Assembly (NCBI RefSeq): GCF_036057275.1
Contig: NZ_CP107945.1
Span: 4,898,001-4,962,000 of the forward strand
Origin: Streptomyces sp. NBC_00390
GTDB lineage: Bacteria > Actinomycetota > Actinomycetes > Streptomycetales > Streptomycetaceae
DNA: 64,000 nt
Reading direction: 5' to 3'
Shown here piece after piece: positions 59,241 through 64,000 of the stretch (positions are counted from its first letter, which is position 1; each line of letters opens with the position of its first letter). A model generated the notes under the pieces. That model was not told the origin of the DNA. It searched no databases and was given only the letters and a program-made list of their open reading frames with translations. The position numbers and the translations under genes were made by a program.

Positions 59241-60764
59241 ATGACCGATCAGCAGCACGAGCATGTACGGGTGGCGGTGATCGGATCCGGATTCGGCGGC
59301 CTGGGCGCCGCGGTCCGGCTGCGCCGCGAAGGTATCACCGACTTCGTCGTCCTGGAGCGTGCGGACTCGGTGGGCGGCACCTGGCGGGACAACAGCTACC
59401 CGGGCTGCGCCTGCGACGTGCCCTCGCACCTCTACTCCTTCTCCTTCGCGCCCAACCCCGACTGGCCGCGCACCTTCTCCGGCCAGGAGCACATCCGCGC
59501 CTACCTGGAGCATGTCGCCGACACCTTCGGGCTCCGCCCGCATGTGCGCCTGAACCACGAGGTGCTGATGATGCGCTGGGACACCGACGCCCGGCGCTGG
59601 GACATCGAGACCTCGCAGGGCCGGCTCACCGCGGATGTCGTCGTCTCCGCGACCGGGCCGCTGTCCGACCCGAAGATCCCCGAGATCCCGGGCATCACCG
59701 AGTTCCCCGGGAAGGTCTTCCACTCCGCCCGCTGGGACCATGACTACGACCTGACCGGCAAGCGCGTCGCCATGGTCGGGACCGGTGCGTCCGCGATCCA
59801 GATCGTGCCCTCGATCCAGCCGAAGGCCGGCAGGCTGACCGTCTTCCAGCGCACCCCTCCGTGGGTGATGCCGCGTGTCGACCGGAAGATCACGGCGGCC
59901 GAGCGCTGGATGCACCGACAGCTGCCGTTCACCGGTGCCGCCCGGCGCGGACTCCTGTGGGGCATCCGGGAACTGCAGGTACAGGCCTTCACCAAGCGGC
60001 CGAACGAACTCGGGCTCATCGAGCGGCTCGCCAAGGCCAATATCGCCAAGCACATCAAGGACCCGGAGCTGCGGGCCAGGCTCACGCCCTCGTACCGCAT
60101 CGGCTGCAAGCGCATCCTGCTGTCCAGCACGTACTACCCGGCGCTCGCCCGGCCGAATGTGGAGGTGGTCGCCTCCGGACTGCGTGAGGTGCGCGGGTCG
60201 ACGGTGGTGGGCGCGGACAGGAGCGAGAGAGAGGTCGACGCGATCATCTTCGGTACGGGGTTCCATGTCACGGACATGCCGATCGCCGAGCGGGTCGTCG
60301 GCGCGGAGGGCATCACGCTCGCGGAGGCGTGGAAGGACGGGATGGAGTCGCTGCGCGGCGCGACCGCGGCGGGCTTCCCCAACTGGATGACGATCATCGG
60401 CCCGAACACGGGACTCGGGAACTCCTCGATGATCCTCATGATCGAGTCCCAGCTGAACTACATGGCCGACTACATGCGGCAGTTGAACGTCCTGGGGGAG
60501 GGAACGGTGCTCTCGCCGCGGCCGTCCGCGGTGCACGCGTGGAACCGCAAGGTCCAGGACCGGATGAAGCGGACCGTGTGGAACACCGGCGGCTGCACCA
60601 GCTGGTACCTGGACGCCAACGGCCGCAACACCACGATCTGGCCGGGCACCACGGGTGAGTTCCGCAGTGCGACGCGGCAGGTGGACCTCGGGGAGTACGA
60701 GGTCGTCCGGGGGCCCAAGGTCGTCGCCGAAGCCGCCGCCGGCAGTGCGGAGGCCGCTCGATGA
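59241..60764 (+). CDS. Flavin-containing monooxygenase, Baeyer-Villiger type
   Basis: 507 residues. FAD site GSGFGGLGAA (residues 15-24), GTWRDNSYPGCACDVPS, NADP site GTGASAIQIVP, and the type I BVMO fingerprint FPGKVFHSARWDHDYD, plus GTGFHVTD. It would oxidise a carbonyl or heteroatom substrate with NADPH and O2. GGGAGG precedes ATG 59241; an upstream in-frame ATG (59169) has none. First gene of a translationally coupled FMO-hydrolase-SDR operon. Confidence 0.9.
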   Translation: MTDQQHEHVRVAVIGSGFGGLGAAVRLRREGITDFVVLERADSVGGTWRDNSYPGCACDVPSHLYSFSFAPNPDWPRTFSGQEHIRAYLEHVADTFGLRPHVRLNHEVLMMRWDTDARRWDIETSQGRLTADVVVSATGPLSDPKIPEIPGITEFPGKVFHSARWDHDYDLTGKRVAMVGTGASAIQIVPSIQPKAGRLTVFQRTPPWVMPRVDRKITAAERWMHRQLPFTGAARRGLLWGIRELQVQAFTKRPNELGLIERLAKANIAKHIKDPELRARLTPSYRIGCKRILLSSTYYPALARPNVEVVASGLREVRGSTVVGADRSEREVDAIIFGTGFHVTDMPIAERVVGAEGITLAEAWKDGMESLRGATAAGFPNWMTIIGPNTGLGNSSMILMIESQLNYMADYMRQLNVLGEGTVLSPRPSAVHAWNRKVQDRMKRTVWNTGGCTSWYLDANGRNTTIWPGTTGEFRSATRQVDLGEYEVVRGPKVVAEAAAGSAEAAR

Positions 60765-61675
60765 GCCGGCTGCTCAAGCGCACCGACGCCCCGCCGGTCG
60801 CCCGGCGCGAGCTGACCGTCGTCTCCGCCGACGGTTCGCGCATCCACGTCGAGGAACACGGCCCCGAGGGCGCGCCCACCGTGGTGCTCGCCCACGGCTG
60901 GACCTGCTCCACGCACTTCTGGGCCGCGCAGATACGGGACCTGGCCGCCGACCACCGCGTGATCGCGTACGACCAGCGCGGCCACGGCCGTTCGCCGGCG
61001 GTGCCCGGCGGCTACAGCACCGACGCGCTCGCCGACGACCTGGAGGCCGTGCTCGCGGCCGTCCTGGCTCAGGGGGAGAAGGCCGTGCTCGGCGGCCACT
61101 CCATGGGCGGTATGACGCTGATGGCGGCCTCCGGGCGGGACCGCTTCCGGCAGCACGCGGCCGCCGTACTGCTGTGCAGCACCGGCAGTGCGCGCCTGGT
61201 CGACGAGTCGCTGGTGCTGCCTCTGCGGTCCGGGCGGCTGCGCACCAGGCTCACGCAGTTCGTGCTGAGCGCGCCCGCACCGCTCGGCCCGGTCACCGCG
61301 CTGTCGAAGCGCATCCTCAAGTACGCCACGATGGGGCCGGGTTCGGCACCGGAGCGGGTCGCCGAATGCGCCCGTATCGTGCACGCCTGCGCCCGCAGGA
61401 CACGGGTGGCCTGGTCCCACGTCCTCGGCGCACTCGACCTGGACACGGGTGTACGGGGCATGAACGTGCCCGCGATCGTCGTGGGCGGCACCGCGGACCG
61501 GCTGACCCCCATGGTGCACTCCCGCCACCTGGCCGCCGCGCTGCCCCAGTGCGTCGAGCTGGTGGAACTTGCCGGAATGGGGCACATGACGCCGGTGGAG
61601 GCACCGGAGGCGGTCACGGCCAAGCTCCGCGAGCTGGCCGGCACCTACCTGAACGCGAAGGAGAAGGCCGTATGA
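60761..61675 (+). CDS. Alpha/beta hydrolase
   Basis: 304 residues. Oxyanion-hole HGWTCSTHFW, nucleophile GGHSMGGM, acid in IVVGGTADRLTPM and His in LAGMGHMTPVEAP. It fits an esterase/lipase cleaving an ester produced by the monooxygenase, as inferred from the arrangement. Overlaps the preceding and following genes by ATGA. Confidence 0.9.
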   Translation: MSRLLKRTDAPPVARRELTVVSADGSRIHVEEHGPEGAPTVVLAHGWTCSTHFWAAQIRDLAADHRVIAYDQRGHGRSPAVPGGYSTDALADDLEAVLAAVLAQGEKAVLGGHSMGGMTLMAASGRDRFRQHAAAVLLCSTGSARLVDESLVLPLRSGRLRTRLTQFVLSAPAPLGPVTALSKRILKYATMGPGSAPERVAECARIVHACARRTRVAWSHVLGALDLDTGVRGMNVPAIVVGGTADRLTPMVHSRHLAAALPQCVELVELAGMGHMTPVEAPEAVTAKLRELAGTYLNAKEKAV

Positions 61676-62562
61676 GCAGGACGGGTCTGGAAGGACAAGT
61701 CGCGGTCGTCACGGGCGCGGCGCGCGGTGTCGGCGAACTGCTGGCCCGCAAACTGTCGGCGCGCGGCACGAAGGTGGCGCTCGTCGGCCTCGAGCCGGAC
61801 GAGCTCAAGAAGGTCTCGCAGCGGCTGCACGCCGACAACGACTTCTGGCACGCGGACGTCACCGACCACGAGGCGATGACGCGGGTCGCGCAGGAGGTCA
61901 AGGAGCGCTTCGGCAAGGTCGACATCGTCGTCGCCAACGCGGGCGTGGCGTCCGGTGGCCCGTTCGTGGACTCCGATCCGGCGGCCTGGCGCCGGGTGAT
62001 CGAAGTCAACCTGATCGGAAGTGCGGTGACGGGGCGGGCGTTTCTGCCCGTACTGACCGAAAGCCGGGGGTACTTCCTGCAGATCGCTTCGCTGGCCGCC
62101 ATCACGCCGGCGCCGATGATGACGGCGTACTGCGCGTCCAAGGCGGGCGTCGAGGCGTTCGCACACAGCCTGCGCGCGGAGGTCGGCCACAGGGGAGTCA
62201 GGGTCGGGGTCGGCTATCTGTCCTGGACGGACACGGACATGGTGCGGGGCGCCGACCAGGACGAGGTGATGCGGGAGTTGAGGCAGCGGCTGCCGTGGCC
62301 GGCGAACCGGACGTACCCGCTGGGTCCGGCGGTGGACCGGATCGTGGCCGGCATCGAGCGCCGCTCCCCGCATGTGTACGCGCAGTGGTGGCTGCGCGGG
62401 ATGCAGGCGGTGCGCGGTTATCTGCCGGGGCTCGTCGGGACGGTGGGCCAGCGGGAGATGAGGCGCTTCGAGCCGCGGCTGGGCGGTGTGGCGAAGGGGC
62501 TCGTGGGGGCGGGCGGAGCGGCCGACGAGTCGGCCCGTACAGGGCGCACGGAGCGTAACTGA
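61672..62562 (+). CDS. Short-chain dehydrogenase/reductase
   Basis: 296 residues. Classical SDR: VAVVTGAARGVGE (NAD(P) site), VANAGVASGG, Ser in LQIASLAA and active site YCASK. It reduces or oxidises an alcohol/ketone. Third gene of the MerR-flanked operon; gene order parallels mycobacterial mymA (FMO), lipR (hydrolase) and sadH (SDR). The C-terminus is a low-complexity tail. Confidence 0.9.
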   Translation: MSRTGLEGQVAVVTGAARGVGELLARKLSARGTKVALVGLEPDELKKVSQRLHADNDFWHADVTDHEAMTRVAQEVKERFGKVDIVVANAGVASGGPFVDSDPAAWRRVIEVNLIGSAVTGRAFLPVLTESRGYFLQIASLAAITPAPMMTAYCASKAGVEAFAHSLRAEVGHRGVRVGVGYLSWTDTDMVRGADQDEVMRELRQRLPWPANRTYPLGPAVDRIVAGIERRSPHVYAQWWLRGMQAVRGYLPGLVGTVGQREMRRFEPRLGGVAKGLVGAGGAADESARTGRTERN

Positions 62563-62659
62563 TCGAAATGCGTGGTGTGTCCGTGCGTGCAAGGCTGGTC
62601 GCAGCCCAGGGGGCGTACCCCGCCCCCGACCCCCCTTCTCCCTTCAAGGAGTGACTTCC

Positions 62660-62893
62660 ATGGGCATTCAGGACCAGTTCAAGGACAAGGAACAGCGGCT
62701 TGCCGGCCAGGCCAAGCAGGCGCAGCGTGGCGGCAAGCCGGCACCCCAGCAGCAGCCGACGCGAGGCCGACCGCAGCAGGGCCGCCCGGAGTCTCCGCAG
62801 CGCGGCTCGCAGTCCCGGGACCAGCGGCGTGAGCGCATGCAGGACGAGATGCACGAGGGCGAGGACAGGACGGACCGGGGCTACGACGCCTGA
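62660..62893 (+). CDS. Small hydrophilic Gln/Arg-rich protein
   Basis: 77 residues: MGIQDQFKDKEQRLAGQAKQ, then a PQQQPTRGRPQQGRP repeat-like stretch and an acidic end EDRTDRGYDA. No membrane helix or family. AAGGAGTGA precedes ATG. The N-terminus (IQDQFKDKEQ) resembles CsbD-like or stress-linked small proteins only loosely. A terminator hairpin follows. Confidence 0.65.
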   Translation: MGIQDQFKDKEQRLAGQAKQAQRGGKPAPQQQPTRGRPQQGRPESPQRGSQSRDQRRERMQDEMHEGEDRTDRGYDA

Positions 62894-62920
62894 CGAGGCG
62901 TACGTGAGGCACGGTTGAAC

Positions 62921-62950
62921 GAGGCGCACCCGCGAGCGCGGGTGCGCCTC
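62921..62950. terminator. Bidirectional terminator hairpin
   Basis: GAGGCGCACCCGC pairs perfectly with GCGGGTGCGCCTC around GAGC, between the small-protein gene and the convergent tricorn-like gene. Confidence 0.82.
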
Positions 62951-63007
62951 TTCCGTGTGCCGTGCTTCTTCTGTGCGACGTGCCGTGCCCCCGCTCCCCG
63001 CGCCGCC

Positions 63008-64000
63008 CTACGGCCGTGGCGGGAGCGGGGGGCGGCGGCGGTTGGGGGTGCCGGAGTAGTCAGGGGGGACAGCGGCAGGAGCGGACTTCAGCATGTCCAG
63101 GGCGAGTTGGACGGCATCGTCCAGTTGCGCGTAACGGCCTTCCGCCCAGTCCATGGGCGTGCGCAGCGCATCCAGGTCCGGTTCGACGCCGTGGTTCTCG
63201 ATCGACCAGCCGTACGCGTCGAACCATGCCGCGTTCATCGGAACCGTGATCACCGTGCCGTCCCCCAGGCGGTGGCGGCCCGTCATGCCGACCACGCCGC
63301 CCCAGGTGCGGCTGCCCACCACCGGGCCCAGATTGAGGAGTTTGAAGGCCGCTGTGATCATGTCGCCGTCCGACGACGTCGCCTCGTCCGCGATCGCCAC
63401 CACCGGGCCGCGCGGCGCGTTCGAGGTGTAGGAGACCGGCTGGGCGTTGCGGGTGAGGTCCCAGCCCAGGATCTTGCGGGTCAGCTTCTCGATGACCAGC
63501 TCGCTGATGTGGCCTCCGGCGTTGCCGCGCACGTCCACGATCAGGGCGGGGCGGGACACCTCCAGACGCAGATCCCGGTTGAACTGGGCCCACCCGGAGC
63601 CTCCCATGTCCGGGATGTGCAGGTACCCGCACTTGCCGTCGCTCAACTTCCGGACCACCGCACGGCGTTTGGCCACCCAGTCCTGGTAGCGCAGCGGCCG
63701 CTCGTCCACCAGCGGCACGATCGCCACCCTGCGAGGCCGCCCGTTCTCGTCGTCCGCCGGGCGGAAGGTCAGCTCGACGGTCGTACCGCCCGCGGCGGAC
63801 AGCCTCGGGTACGGGCCGGCCACCGGATCCACCGGGCGTCCGTCGACATGGGTGAGGACCGCGCCCTCCCGGATCCCCGCCCCAGCGAGCGGAGAGCGTG
63901 CCTTGGAGTCGGACGAGTCACCCGGCAGGATGCGCTTGACCAGCCACTTCCCGTCCCGGCACACGAGGTTCGCGCCGAGCAGGCCCATCGCGCGCTGGTA
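63008..64000 (-). CDS. Tricorn-like S41 protease, C-terminal part
   Basis: The frame is open at the window edge; about 330 C-terminal residues are visible. PDZ-like region (AGIREGAVLTHVDGRPVD), then the core S41 domain: GYLHIPDMGGSGWAQFNRDL, LIVDVRGNAGGHIS, and VAIADEATSSDGDMITAAFK with the nucleophile Ser, and VEPDLDALRTPMDWAEGRYAQLDDAVQLAL. The tricorn protease homologues degrade peptides downstream of the proteasome. The beta-propeller domains would lie beyond the window. Confidence 0.88.
   Translation of the reverse strand, partial: YQRAMGLLGANLVCRDGKWLVKRILPGDSSDSKARSPLAGAGIREGAVLTHVDGRPVDPVAGPYPRLSAAGGTTVELTFRPADDENGRPRRVAIVPLVDERPLRYQDWVAKRRAVVRKLSDGKCGYLHIPDMGGSGWAQFNRDLRLEVSRPALIVDVRGNAGGHISELVIEKLTRKILGWDLTRNAQPVSYTSNAPRGPVVAIADEATSSDGDMITAAFKLLNLGPVVGSRTWGGVVGMTGRHRLGDGTVITVPMNAAWFDAYGWSIENHGVEPDLDALRTPMDWAEGRYAQLDDAVQLALDMLKSAPAAVPPDYSGTPNRRRPPLPPRP

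Noticed and set aside
1..64000. CRISPR arrays, rRNA or biosynthetic gene clusters (PKS/NRPS)
   Set aside because: No spaced direct repeats, ribosomal RNA sequence or megasynthase motifs are visible in the window.

Overview
This 64 kb window reads as chromosomal DNA of a Streptomyces species. Composition is very GC-rich with strong third-position G/C bias. GTG starts are frequent, ATGA/GTGA start-stop overlaps are common, and several families typical of or restricted to the genus occur (HrdD-type sigma factor, SepX/GlpR, DUF6227-type protein, WYL and MarR regulators, M6 protease). All names come from reading the sequence and from family knowledge; no database search was run.

Layout. (1) 1-6.1 kb: the end of a flotillin-like gene and a giant AAA ATPase (DUF3686-type DNA repair ATPase), separated by a strong stem-loop. 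(2) 6.1-16.5 kb: an accessory-looking region. It holds small membrane proteins, DUF427 and SRPBCC proteins, a MauE-like protein, a radical SAM enzyme resembling the tetraether-synthase-like group, a methyltransferase, and a convergent CcdA/TlpA thiol-redox pair. A gene graveyard follows at 12.9-13.9 kb (regulator tail, truncated NfeD-like gene, decayed TniQ-like gene), then a membrane NACHT NTPase and an orphan 3' gene fragment. (3) 16.7-31.7 kb: mixed housekeeping and regulator/transporter modules: acyl-CoA ligase, M6 protease, TetR+MFS, MarR and DODA-type dioxygenase, acetyltransferase, hrdD-like sigma gene, WYL+MFS, DUF6227, LtrA and P1 peptidase. (4) 31.9-37.1 kb: a five-gene translationally coupled molybdoenzyme operon (membrane subunit, nitrate-reductase-like catalytic subunit, 4Fe-4S protein, Rieske protein, small membrane protein). 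(5) 37.1-46.7 kb: mscL, SAF-domain protein, MTA phosphorylase, FmdB zinc ribbon, MFS, K+/H+ antiporter (apparent CTG start), penicillin-acylase-family protein, 5-formyl-THF cyclo-ligase. (6) 46.8-52.1 kb: galU, glp/moeA, moaC, mogA/moaB, rimJ-like and sepX/glpR, joining molybdenum-cofactor synthesis with cell division. (7) 52.2-64 kb: tRNA-Ala(CGC), a DHA2 exporter, a secreted lipoprotein, a trypsin-like protease, acetyltransferase, exonuclease III, a MerR-controlled FMO/hydrolase/SDR operon resembling mymA, and the 3' part of a tricorn-like protease.

The most unusual points are the Tes-like radical SAM/methyltransferase/thiol-redox neighbourhood, a short GC-rich hairpin repeat found in-frame inside three protein-coding genes, the recombination scar at 12.9-13.9 kb, the three inverted repeats in the tetR leader, and the Glp/SepX pairing around Mo-cofactor genes. 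Convergent gene pairs are often separated by near-perfect hairpins that probably act as bidirectional terminators.
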